From NCBI GenBank assembly GCA_944332645.1, contig CALVKK010000038.1, positions 1 through 9,791 on the forward strand: a stretch of 9,791 nucleotides of DNA, in the 5' to 3' direction. Shown one piece after another: positions 1-5,971 of this stretch. The first letter of the stretch is position 1, and every line of letters starts with the position of its first letter. The notes beneath the pieces were generated by a model. The model made no database searches, was not told the DNA's origin, and saw only the letters and a list, made by a program, of their open reading frames with translations. This DNA comes from an uncultured Bacilli bacterium. GTDB taxonomy: Bacteria; Bacillota_I; Bacilli_A; RF39; UBA660. Made by a program: the position numbers and the translations under genes.

Positions 1-1077
1 GCTGAAAGTGTTCAATCAATGTTCTTAAACACTAAAATTAACGGGCAAGAAATAACTCCTAATTTGAACCATTTAGTCAATAATGGTTTATATTTTAGTA
101 ATTTTTACTCCCAAGAAAGCGTTGGAAGAAGTAGTGACACCGAATTTACAATATCAAATTCCATATTACCAGTTAGTATGGGAACGGTTTTTGTTAATTA
201 TGATAACAATAATTATGATTCGATGATAAAATCATTTAAAGAAAATGGTTATTATACGTTTAGTATGCATGGTAATGTTTGTGATTATTGGAATCGTGAT
301 GTGATGTACCAAGAATTGGGTTATGACCATTTTTATTGTTATGATCAATATGATTTGCAAGATAAGATTGGGTTGGGTCTATCGGATAAGTCATTTTTTA
401 ACCAATCTGCTGATATGATTAAAGAAATCTCTTCAAGTTATGATCATTTTTATGGCACTTTAATTATGCTTTCTAATCATTCTCCTTTTGATACTAACAA
501 TAAAATTCAATTTGATGTTTCTTATTTAGAAGGAACTAGAATCGGAAATTATTTGAAATTACTTCATTATGCAGATGAGGCAATCGGAGAATTTATCAAC
601 AAGTTAGATTATTTAGGAATATTGGATGATACTGTAATTGTTATTTATGGTGATCATGATGCTAGTTTTACAGTAGATGAATATGAGTTTTATTTACACG
701 ATGATCTTGATTTTTATGAGTATGAAAAATTAACTAGAGTTCCGTTAATCATCTATACTAAAGATCAACAGTTTAATAAAACGATTGACAAAGTTATGGG
801 AACATATGATGTCATGCCTACTTTAGCTAATATGTTCAATTTTGATGTTAAACATGCTTTAGGTCATGATATTTTCAGTATTGACGAAAATATTGTTGTT
901 TTTCCTAATGGTAATTGGTTAACTGATAAAGTCTACTATAATAATCAGTTAAGTGAGTATAAAGAATATGATGATGTTTCAGAAGATTATTTAAAAGAAA
1001 AAGAAACTTATGCGAAAATGATTGTTGAAATTTCTAATGACCTTGTTAGGTATAACTTAACTAATCAACCAATATAA
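1..1077 (+). CDS. LTA synthase-family (sulfatase-fold) phosphotransferase, 5'-truncated
   Basis: The frame is open from base 1, so the gene starts upstream; 358 residues of the extracellular catalytic domain are visible and the N-terminal membrane helices lie outside. Enzymes of this family move glycerol-phosphate from phosphatidylglycerol onto a growing polymer on the outer face of the membrane. Compared with Staphylococcus LtaS as I remember it, the metal-ligand Glu is residue 2 (ESVQ), the nucleophile region is GRSSDTEF (residues 42-49), then MHGN, YWNRD, SNHSPF (His 160) and YGDHD (Asp 218, His 219). The nucleophile position is Ser (residue 44) where LtaS has Thr. The C-terminus ends naturally at TAA. 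The exact polymer made cannot be told: LtaS, LtaP-like primase or another phosphoglycerol transferase remain possible. The dipeptidase follows 52 bases later with no terminator between, so the two may be co-transcribed. Confidence 0.88.
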   Translation, partial: AESVQSMFLNTKINGQEITPNLNHLVNNGLYFSNFYSQESVGRSSDTEFTISNSILPVSMGTVFVNYDNNNYDSMIKSFKENGYYTFSMHGNVCDYWNRDVMYQELGYDHFYCYDQYDLQDKIGLGLSDKSFFNQSADMIKEISSSYDHFYGTLIMLSNHSPFDTNNKIQFDVSYLEGTRIGNYLKLLHYADEAIGEFINKLDYLGILDDTVIVIYGDHDASFTVDEYEFYLHDDLDFYEYEKLTRVPLIIYTKDQQFNKTIDKVMGTYDVMPTLANMFNFDVKHALGHDIFSIDENIVVFPNGNWLTDKVYYNNQLSEYKEYDDVSEDYLKEKETYAKMIVEISNDLVRYNLTNQPI

Positions 1078-1119
1078 TATAGAGTATTAATCGTTTTATA
1101 CTAATATTCTAGATTGAGT

Positions 1120-1124
1120 GGTGA
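1120..1124 (+). promoter_or_regulatory. GGTGA ribosome binding site deciding the dipeptidase start
   Basis: GGTGA complements the 3' end of 16S rRNA and lies 5 bases before the GTG at 1130. The upstream in-frame GTG codons at 1118 and 1121 overlap this site and have no Shine-Dalgarno of their own. The same GGTGA-then-GTG arrangement is seen before rnhB. Confidence 0.5.
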
Positions 1125-1129
1125 TTTGT

Positions 1130-2086
1130 GTGTTTGACATGCATTATGATCTATTAAGTGTTGCTTATGTATGCTATTTAAAAAATGATTATTCTTATCT
1201 TGAACAATGGTGTAAATTTTATAATGATGATAATGTTAAAGGTGTAATTGCTAATTTATATTTTATGAGTAAAGACGAGATGAAAGAGGAACTCCATCCA
1301 GATTATTACCGTGATGATGTTCCTGTTGTTTCAATGTTTCAAATCAGTACAGATATTGTCAAACATTTTTTACCTCAAACGGATCTTTTATTTAGTATTG
1401 AAGGTTGCGATTATCTTGATGTTTCGGATTTAGATATATTATATTCTTTAGGATTACGTAGTATTTTACCAGTATGGAATAATAAAAATAAATATGCCTC
1501 TGGTAATCGTGGTAATGATGGGCTTACTAAGGAAGGTAGAAAATTAATCGATAAAGCAATTCAGTTAGGCATTTTAATCGATTTATCACATACTAATGAA
1601 CAATCATTTTATGATATTACAAATTATATTAAACAGAAACAGCAACAAGGATTTAAGACTTATGTAATGGCTAGTCATTCCAATTCGATTTATTTATGTC
1701 ATAGAGATCGTAATTTGACAGATAATCAAATTAAAGCAATTGGACAATTAGGAGGAATGATTGGGGTTTTTTCAAATCGCAATTTTGTTGTTCCCTATGA
1801 AATTAAAGAAATTGCTACTTTAGATGAAAAAAGAAAAATTTATTTACAACATATTAAACATGTTATATCAATCATTGGTGTTGACCATGTCGGTGTAGCA
1901 ACTGATGATATGAATTTTTGCGGAAGTATGTACAAAGATACCGCAATTTATGAATATTCAACGATAGCTTCTTCTTTGAAACAAGATTTAGAAAAACATT
2001 TTAATTCTTTGGATGTTTTTATGATAATGTATGGTAATATGAAGGATAGATATGATCAGCTTAAAGATCAAATCAACAAAATATAG
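1130..2086 (+). CDS. Membrane dipeptidase, peptidase family M19
   Basis: This is a zinc-dependent dipeptidase of 318 residues, close to the usual size of bacterial M19 enzymes, which hydrolyse dipeptides including some with a D-residue. With GTG 1130 as start, the HxD metal motif is His5/Asp7 (FDMHYD), the bridging Glu is near residue 91 (SIEGCD), and the further zinc histidines are in DLSH (about 154) and ASHSN (about 183). HRDRNLTDNQIKAI, GGMIGVF and GVDHVGVATDD complete the family signature. The start at 1130 is preferred because GGTGA sits 5 bases upstream and DxH normally lies very near the N-terminus; GTG 1118 would add four residues. No signal peptide is visible, so a cytoplasmic location is likely despite the family name. 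It may be transcribed with the upstream LTA synthase-like gene. The stop codon lies inside the loop of the terminator. Confidence 0.9.
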   Translation: MFDMHYDLLSVAYVCYLKNDYSYLEQWCKFYNDDNVKGVIANLYFMSKDEMKEELHPDYYRDDVPVVSMFQISTDIVKHFLPQTDLLFSIEGCDYLDVSDLDILYSLGLRSILPVWNNKNKYASGNRGNDGLTKEGRKLIDKAIQLGILIDLSHTNEQSFYDITNYIKQKQQQGFKTYVMASHSNSIYLCHRDRNLTDNQIKAIGQLGGMIGVFSNRNFVVPYEIKEIATLDEKRKIYLQHIKHVISIIGVDHVGVATDDMNFCGSMYKDTAIYEYSTIASSLKQDLEKHFNSLDVFMIMYGNMKDRYDQLKDQINKI

Positions 2087-2103
2087 AATTGTTGATTTTT
2101 TTT
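2070..2103 (+). terminator. Intrinsic terminator after the dipeptidase gene
   Basis: A perfect 10-bp stem (AAATCAACAA at 2070-2079 with TTGTTGATTT at 2089-2098) has a 9-base loop and runs into eight T's (2096-2103). The left arm is the last coding sequence of the dipeptidase and its TAG stop lies in the loop. Confidence 0.82.
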
Positions 2104-2166
2104 GTTAATATGTTTTTAATAAATAATCTTTTAATAGCATATACTTTAACAAATTATTGACATTGA

Positions 2167-2195
2167 TTGACAAAGTTAAAACAATAGTGTAAAAT
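2167..2195 (+). promoter_or_regulatory. Sigma-A promoter of tRNA-Cys
   Basis: A consensus TTGACA (2167-2172), a 17-base spacer and TAAAAT (2190-2195) place transcription start about 25 bases before the tRNA. A second TTGACA lies 10 bases upstream (2157-2162) and could pair with AACAAT at 2180-2185. Confidence 0.75.
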
Positions 2196-2226
2196 TATGT
2201 TCATAGGTTTTTGGAAAATTAGAAAT

Positions 2227-2301
2227 GGGTCTATAGCCAAGTTGGTAAGGCATGGGACTGCAACTCCCCGAGCGTCGGTTCAAGTCCGGCTAGGCCCTCC
2301 A
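2227..2301 (+). tRNA. tRNA-Cys (anticodon GCA)
   Basis: A full 75-base cloverleaf with encoded CCA. The acceptor stem GGGTCTA/TAGGCCC has one G-U pair. The D arm is GCCA..AGGC with GG at 18-19, the anticodon loop is CTGCAAC, and the T arm GTCGG-TTCAAGT-CCGGC is complete. The discriminator base is U73, an identity element of bacterial tRNA-Cys. The variable loop is four bases. The top pair of the anticodon stem (27-43) is a U/C mismatch, leaving four good pairs. It has its own promoter and terminator. Confidence 0.95.
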
Positions 2302-2345
2302 TTGGGAAATTTGTCCAAACTTTTATAGTTAGGACTTAAATATAG

Positions 2346-2380
2346 AAGTATCAATTTCTAAAAGAAGTTGGTACTTTTTT
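2346..2380 (+). terminator. Intrinsic terminator after tRNA-Cys
   Basis: A 13-bp stem (2346-2358 with 2364-2376, two G-U pairs, otherwise complete) with a TAAAA loop runs into six T's (2375-2380). It ends the tRNA transcript 45 bases past the CCA and separates it from the ORF at 2410. Confidence 0.85.
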
Positions 2381-2409
2381 AGTGTTTAAGATTTGAAAGG
2401 ATGGGTTTT

Positions 2410-2685
2410 ATGATTAGCATTACTATAAAAGAATTAGAAATTGAAAATGATTTAAAAAGAAAGATTGAATTTATATGTGATTTTTGTAATACCAAACCTA
2501 CTATTATAAATGGTAATATTAGAAATATTGATAAATCAAATTTAAGTTATATAGAACCTCATAGAATAATAATTAAAGGTATTACATTTCTTGCATTTAA
2601 CTATTCTAAAACTTTATATGTTGGTAATCTATCAAATAAACTAGAATTAAAGGATTTAGAAACCTTTATTAAAGAGTTAAATTAA
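2410..2685 (+). CDS. Hypothetical 91-residue protein
   Basis: I do not recognise this protein. The start at ATG 2410 is chosen because GAAAGG (2395-2400) lies 9 bases upstream; the in-frame ATG at 2401 directly abuts that site and is too close. The product is small and rich in Lys, Ile and Asn. It has a single CDFC (CxxC) near residue 23, too little to claim a zinc site, and a C-terminal predicted helix (LKDLETFIKELN). No signal peptide or membrane segment is evident. No clear promoter lies between the tRNA terminator and this gene, so some readthrough from the tRNA promoter may drive it. It sits at the tRNA-proximal edge of the mobile remnants and may be cargo. Confidence 0.55.
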   Translation: MISITIKELEIENDLKRKIEFICDFCNTKPTIINGNIRNIDKSNLSYIEPHRIIIKGITFLAFNYSKTLYVGNLSNKLELKDLETFIKELN

Positions 2686-2751
2686 AATATAAATATTTGT
2701 ACTAACTTCTCTTAAAAGTGCCTTAAAACTGGCAAAAACAAGCAATATGTC

Positions 2752-2779
2752 TTGACTTTTAGATAAAATAATATATAAT
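2752..2779 (+). promoter_or_regulatory. Strong sigma-A promoter of the leader/attenuator unit
   Basis: TTGACT (2752-2757), a 16-base spacer and a perfect TATAAT (2774-2779). The start would be near 2786, giving a long leader that carries the small ORF at 2823 and the terminator at 2870. Confidence 0.75.
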
Positions 2780-2822
2780 AAATACCCATGAAAGAAGTTT
2801 TATATTTAGGGGGTTGATAGAT

Positions 2823-2888
2823 ATGAAACTTAATATATTTAATGAAACTATATTATGTAAAATTTTAAGAGGTGCCAAAGACATGTAA
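2823..2888 (+). CDS. Putative 21-residue leader peptide of an attenuator
   Basis: ATG 2823 is preceded by AGGGGG (2808-2813) with 9 bases of spacing, a strong ribosome binding site for so short an ORF. It encodes 21 residues (MKLNIFNETILCKILRGAKDM) and ends at TAA 2886-2888. Its last codons form the rising arm of the terminator hairpin, so a ribosome reaching the stop would cover that arm. This is the standard geometry of translation-dependent attenuation seen before several antibiotic-resistance genes. An even shorter ORF (ATG 2788, nine codons, MKEVLYLGG) ends at 2817, just before it. The regulated gene is unclear: the next coding sequence is a truncated recombinase, so the original target may have been lost. 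Confidence 0.55.
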   Translation: MKLNIFNETILCKILRGAKDM

Positions 2889-2917
2889 TTATTTTATAGT
2901 CTTTGTCGCCTTTTTTT
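2870..2917 (+). terminator. Attenuator-type intrinsic terminator
   Basis: AGGTGCCAAAGAC (2870-2882) pairs with GTCTTTGTCGCCT (2899-2911): 12 of 13 positions pair, one as G-U, followed by seven T's (2911-2917). The stem starts inside the leader ORF and the ORF stop lies in the 16-base loop. It stands 63 bases before the recombinase start, so it would stop most transcripts unless relieved. Confidence 0.8.
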
Positions 2918-2980
2918 AATTATTAGACTTAACTTTTTGCTTTTAAAGTGCCAAACATATGAAAGGAAGTGTTAAAAAAC

Positions 2981-3442
2981 ATGAATGAAGAAAAGAAAGT
3001 AGCAGGTATTTATATTAGAGTATCAACTGAAGATCAAGCACGTGAAGGATTTAGTTTACAAGAACAAGAAAAACGACTTCGTGCTATGTGTGAATTTAAA
3101 GGTTATGATATTTATAAAGTATATAAGGATGCTGGAATAAGTGCTAAAACTGGTAATAAAAGACCTGCATTTGAAGAATTAAAAGAAGATATTAGAAATA
3201 AAAAATGTAATACTATTGTTGTATTAAAACTAGATAGACTTACACGTTCAGTTTATGATATGGAAGATATAATGAAATTTTTAGAAGATAATAATGCTTA
3301 TTTAGATTGTGCTAATGATGATATAAATACTACAAGTGCTAATGGTAGAATGGTCGCAAGACTTTTAACAACAGTATCACAAAATGAAATAGAAAGAACA
3401 AGTGAAAGAACTAAAATTGGTTTAGAAGGAAGAAGGTCGTAA
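2981..3442 (+). pseudogene. Large serine recombinase, catalytic-domain fragment
   Basis: This is the N-terminal resolvase domain of a TndX/TnpX-type site-specific recombinase. ATG 2981 is preferred over GTG 2969 because AAAGGAAG (2962-2969) is its ribosome binding site. The nucleophile is Ser15 in YIRVSTEDQ, followed by GFSLQEQ, the DAGISAKTG loop, KLDRLTR (84-89), the DDINTTSANGRM segment and SQNEIERTSERTKIGL. Full-length relatives are about 500 residues or more, with recombinase and zinc-ribbon/coiled-coil domains that bind att DNA. Here the frame ends at residue 153, right after the catalytic domain. The break coincides with the start of relaxase-like sequence in another frame, so this looks like a deletion junction and not a natural small resolvase. 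Activity in integration is unlikely without the DNA-binding part. Confidence 0.85.
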
Positions 3443-3464
3443 TCAAGATATAAATGTTAAAAAT

Positions 3465-4064
3465 ATGATTAATTATAGAGAGTTAAAAAAGGAACAAGAG
3501 AAAAATAAAAAACGACTTAATGAATTAAATGATAAGGCAGATGATTTACAAAATAAATCTTTACAAATAACTAATATTATTGATAATTTAAAGCCTAATA
3601 AGTTAAATAAAAATAATTATTCAATTACAAATGATGAAATAAATGAAATTAAGGATTATATAAAGCAAACACAAGATACTACTTCTAATTTAAAGACAAC
3701 TAATGATTTAACTACAATATTAGAACATTATGAGGATGACTTAAAAAATCATTCAAAAGAAGTTAAAAACTTACAACAAAGAATTAAAAATCGTGATAAT
3801 AAAATAAATGAATTAGAATATAAATTAGACTTTGCAAATGACACTATTGATGAGTTAGAAGATAAAGTTTCAAAACTTGAAGAAATGTTAGAATACTTTA
3901 AAAATTTATGGAAAAGATTTATAGAGTTTTTACAAAACAAATTCTTCTCTACTGATAAATATGATAATATTATTCAAGATTTATATAATGAAGATATACT
4001 TGATAATGATGACATTGATGTAATTCAAAATAATAAAAGTAAAAATGAAGAAATAGAAAGATAA
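3465..4064 (+). CDS. Coiled-coil ORF, probable C-terminal remnant of a MobV/Pre-type relaxase
   Basis: 199 residues dominated by charged heptad-like helices (about 1-50 and 85-145), then NLWKRFIEFLQNKFF and KYDNIIQDLYNEDILDNDDID. A coil followed by such a block resembles the C-terminus of plasmid recombination/mobilization (Mob_Pre) proteins as I remember them. The His-rich catalytic N-terminal domain is absent. There is no ribosome binding site before ATG 3465, and the frame stays open upstream to 3426 (reading KEEGRNQDINVKN), so the protein-like sequence begins at the recombinase break and not at this ATG. I infer a deletion that fused the recombinase start out of frame to the relaxase end. 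It may be untranslated. An unrelated coiled-coil protein cannot be excluded. Confidence 0.5.
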   Translation: MINYRELKKEQEKNKKRLNELNDKADDLQNKSLQITNIIDNLKPNKLNKNNYSITNDEINEIKDYIKQTQDTTSNLKTTNDLTTILEHYEDDLKNHSKEVKNLQQRIKNRDNKINELEYKLDFANDTIDELEDKVSKLEEMLEYFKNLWKRFIEFLQNKFFSTDKYDNIIQDLYNEDILDNDDIDVIQNNKSKNEEIER

Positions 4065-4082
4065 GGAATGATATTCTTTTTT
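4063..4082 (+). terminator. Weak candidate terminator
   Basis: A 7-bp AT-rich stem (AAGGAAT at 4063-4069 with ATTCTTT at 4073-4079, one G-U) has a three-base loop and six T's. It starts at the stop codon of the relaxase-like ORF. It is weak because of low GC content. Confidence 0.35.
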
Positions 4083-4121
4083 ATACATTTTTGGTTTAGT
4101 TATTCTTTGTTACGTTAGTAT

Positions 4122-4150
4122 TTGATTTTGACAATATCATAATATATAAT
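4122..4150 (+). promoter_or_regulatory. Promoter of the 4178-5105 gene pair
   Basis: TTGATT (4122-4127), a 17-base spacer and a perfect TATAAT (4145-4150). A TTGACA at 4128-4133 also lies here but is badly spaced to the same -10. The ribosome binding site AAAGGAG (4161-4167) follows, 10 bases before ATG 4178. Confidence 0.65.
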
Positions 4151-4177
4151 ATATTGTAAGAAAGGAGAACTTATTTT

Positions 4178-4489
4178 ATGAAAAGTGAAAGTTTAAAGCA
4201 AATATTGGCATTTTTAACACGAATTTTAGAAAAAAATGATTTTAATGAAGATAAACAAATAATTCAATATTTATTTAAGGAATTAGAAAAATTGGAACAC
4301 CAACTTCCAACGGATAATAAATTGGAAGAACTTCAAAGAATTGTCATTGATTTAGAAATCAAATATGATGATTTTAATGATTTAGGATATTATTTTGATC
4401 CGTTGTATGTAAAAATTAAAAAAACTATACATGAAGAAAAAGTAAAAGAAATAAGAGAAGAAAATAAAAGAAAGAGAGATGAAAAATAA
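4178..4489 (+). CDS. Hypothetical charged helical protein, 103 residues
   Basis: I do not recognise the family. The start is well supported by AAAGGAG 10 bases upstream and a good promoter. The product looks all-helical and hydrophilic: an N-terminal amphipathic stretch (SLKQILAFLTRILEKN), a mid region with LFKELEKLEHQL and LEELQRIVIDLEIKYDDF, and a very basic/acidic tail (EEKVKEIREENKRKRDEK). There is no signal peptide or membrane helix. It is the first gene of a two-gene unit: its TAA (4487-4489) is one base before the ATG of the next gene, so translational coupling is likely. A partner or regulatory role for the downstream CYLTTAC protein is possible but is inference from context only. Confidence 0.7.
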   Translation: MKSESLKQILAFLTRILEKNDFNEDKQIIQYLFKELEKLEHQLPTDNKLEELQRIVIDLEIKYDDFNDLGYYFDPLYVKIKKTIHEEKVKEIREENKRKRDEK

Positions 4490-4490
4490 T

Positions 4491-5105
4491 ATGGCAGATT
4501 TTGATTACGATAAAATTAAAGATATGGAATATGATCCAAATAGAGGTTGTTACGTTGGAAAAAATGGAGAGGAATTTCATGTTACCCCTTATTCAAATGG
4601 AAGTGGTTATAAATATGATTATTATGACAGAAGCCCTTATGGAAATGCACCACATAATTCGACACATGTAAAATCAGATTTAAATGAAAATTGGAGTAGA
4701 ACTGATAATGATAGAGATAATGGAACACAAGATAAGAGTTCTGGTTCAGGATGCTATTTAACAACAGCTTGTATGAATCATATGCAAGATAATTTTGATG
4801 ATAGTTGCAATGAATTAATGACATTAAGATGGTTTAGAGATAATTTCGTTAATAAGGAAGATATTAAACATTATTATGATGTTGCACCTATCATAGTTGA
4901 TAAAATTAATTCTATTCCAGACAGTAATAAAATTTATAAATGGATTTATGAGCAAGTTGTTCAACCTTGTGTTGTAGCAATTCAAAACAAAAACTATGAA
5001 TTTGCATACAATAGATATAAAAATAGTGTTTTAGCATTAGAAGAACAATTTATAAATTGTGAACTTGAAAATAATAATAGTAAAATCTTAAAAAGAATCA
5101 AATAA
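4491..5105 (+). CDS. CYLTTAC-motif protein of unknown function
   Basis: 204 residues. The N-terminal part (1-85) is Gly/Asn/Asp/Tyr-rich and probably flexible, with YDPNRGCYVGKNGEEFHV, a Tyr-rich stretch and HNSTHVKSD. After a Ser/Gly linker comes a compact helical domain starting with CYLTTAC (88-94), then LRWFRD (112-117), HYYDVAPIIVDKI (127 on), and Val-Gln-Pro-Cys with a final helix. This cysteine motif followed by an LRxFRD helix and a YYxxAP helix resembles the CFI-box/CYLTTA-type domain found in many bacterial proteins of unknown function. The invariant cysteine suggests redox, metal or covalent chemistry, but none is proven. ATG 4491 is chosen because it directly follows the upstream stop; ATG 4479 would overlap that gene by four codons and abuts AAAGAGAG. 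The unit ends at the palindrome beginning at 5130. Confidence 0.75.
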   Translation: MADFDYDKIKDMEYDPNRGCYVGKNGEEFHVTPYSNGSGYKYDYYDRSPYGNAPHNSTHVKSDLNENWSRTDNDRDNGTQDKSSGSGCYLTTACMNHMQDNFDDSCNELMTLRWFRDNFVNKEDIKHYYDVAPIIVDKINSIPDSNKIYKWIYEQVVQPCVVAIQNKNYEFAYNRYKNSVLALEEQFINCELENNNSKILKRIK

Positions 5106-5129
5106 TCCATAAATACTAATGATTGTGTA

Positions 5130-5200
5130 AGGAATTCTATATATAAATAACATATAACTATAATAGTTATGAATTTTATATAGATTCCTGTTTTATTTTT
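5130..5200 (+). terminator. Long imperfect palindrome, probable terminator
   Basis: The arms 5130-5143 and 5177-5189 pair with one bulge (AGGAATTCTATATA with TATATAGATTCCT). Inner arms extend the stem (AAAT/ATTT, then CATA..ACTAT with ATAGTTATG). T-rich sequence follows (5191-5200). It lies 24 bases after the stop of the CYLTTAC gene. Confidence 0.55.
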
Positions 5201-5431
5201 AAATATTAAATTTATTTTATATTTTTTCAAAATACTGTTGCCTATAAAAAGATTAATTGATAAAATATTAATAGAAATTGATATTTTATCAATTTCTCAA
5301 TAAGTGAGAAAAAGTTTGAAATAACTTAACCACTTGCTCCAATGTTATTAAAAACGACTTTTGACAAGTCGTTTTTTTTATTTAATAAAAATTAACATTT
5401 TGATTTAGTTATTTTAAAGTATATTTTTTTC
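5201..5431. other. Non-coding stretch with consecutive hairpins
   Basis: No credible ORF is seen here. There are three strong inverted repeats in a row. The first is a perfect 14-bp pair (5255-5268 with 5281-5294), the second a perfect 7-bp pair (TTTCTCA at 5293-5299 with TGAGAAA at 5305-5311), and the third is the terminator at 5351. The first two share two bases at their junction. A TATAAA at 5243 could be a -10 but has no good -35. It could be a small structured RNA, a readthrough backup terminator region, or a scar of a lost element. Confidence 0.4.
5351..5379 (+). terminator. Strong orphan intrinsic terminator
   Basis: A perfect 10-bp stem (AAAACGACTT at 5351-5360 with AAGTCGTTTT at 5366-5375), TTGAC loop, and a T run to 5379. 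The nearest plus-strand ORF ends about 245 bases upstream and has its own palindrome, so this terminator has no obvious gene. Confidence 0.85.
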
Positions 5432-5904
5432 CTAAACGAATTGATGTATTTTTTTCATTACTGGAATAACTTGTGAGATGACTTAAATAGAAACATCACT
5501 AAGACTCATATCAGAAGTATTTAGTAAAATCATCACATCGAAACTTTCGAAAAAACAACTTAGAAATGGATATGTAACATTATTAAATTTTTAAATTAAA
5601 GAAACATTAAAATTGCATTTTTTAAAAAAATCGTAAAGATTGTTTACTGGTGTCGTTTTACCTGTCATTCGAGTACAATTAAATTCAATAACAAATAGTT
5701 TAATTAGTGAACATAATGATTTTAGGTGTTGCAATTCTATTTTTTGACCATGAAGTTTTTTAATTTTTTTGATTATCTTCAAAGATAAAACCTTTCAAAA
5801 ATAAATCTTTTAAATTGCTAATTTTAGGGGAACAGAAAACTGATTTATTTCGAAATAGTATGTTTTTAGTTTGTGTAATCGTATGTCTTTTGCTTTATAA
5901 TCAT
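5432..5904 (-). pseudogene. Decayed P-loop NTPase gene
   Basis: Minus-strand coding traces continue across three frames. ATG at 5904 has AAGGAA 8 bases upstream and opens 12 codons (MIIKQKTYDYTN), then stops. The next frame reads KNILFRNKSVFCSPKISNLK..GFIFEDN. After another shift comes KIIKKIKKLHGQKIELQHL.. and then CTRMTGKTT, a Walker A where the first Gly of GxxxxGKT is Cys, followed by NNLYDFFKKCNFNVSLI and a stop at about 5591. Further on, LLNTSDMSLSDVSI, a stop, then VISQVIPVMKKIHQF ends at TAG 5434-5432. I read this as one gene with at least two frameshifts, a mutated P-loop and an internal deletion between about 5590 and 5560. I infer a nucleotide-binding NTPase/kinase-like protein of unknown role. 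The 63-residue ORF at 5591-5782, which begins at a TTG, is only a piece of it. Confidence 0.6.
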
Positions 5905-5958
5905 TAAATTTGTTCCTTGATTATTAGAGTTTAAGTTGCCAATTTAAAACTAGAAACT

Positions 5959-5967
5959 ATTATAACA
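5959..5967 (-). promoter_or_regulatory. Extended -10 element facing the pseudogene
   Basis: On the minus strand the bases 5967-5959 read TGTTATAAT, an extended -10. Transcription would start near 5952, about 48 bases before the pseudogene ATG. The -35 region is poor. The element is the exact inverted copy of the rnhB -10 at 5993-6001. Confidence 0.45.
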
Positions 5968-5971
5968 CATT

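Noticed and set aside
1080..1111. Stem-loop between the LTA synthase-like gene and the dipeptidase (TAGAGTATTA with TAATATTCTA)
   Set aside because: The stem is AT-rich and no T run follows, so it is unlikely to terminate; the two genes may share a transcript.
2227..2301. tRNA-Cys 3' end as the integration site of the island
   Set aside because: No second copy of the tRNA 3' end was found further along the window, and large serine recombinases rarely use tRNA genes.
3749..3940. Minus-strand 63-codon ORF
   Set aside because: It is antisense to the coiled-coil ORF and has low-complexity composition and no ribosome site; a shadow.
4582..4824. Minus-strand 80-codon ORF
   Set aside because: His/Tyr/Asn-rich shadow of the CYLTTAC gene with no family resemblance.
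4994..5230. Minus-strand 78-codon ORF resembling a membrane peptide
   Set aside because: It overlaps the end of the CYLTTAC gene and its terminator palindrome; its hydrophobicity comes from AT-rich DNA.
5591..5782. Intact small minus-strand gene
   Set aside because: It is one fragment of a larger decayed P-loop gene, with coding traces before and after it in other frames.
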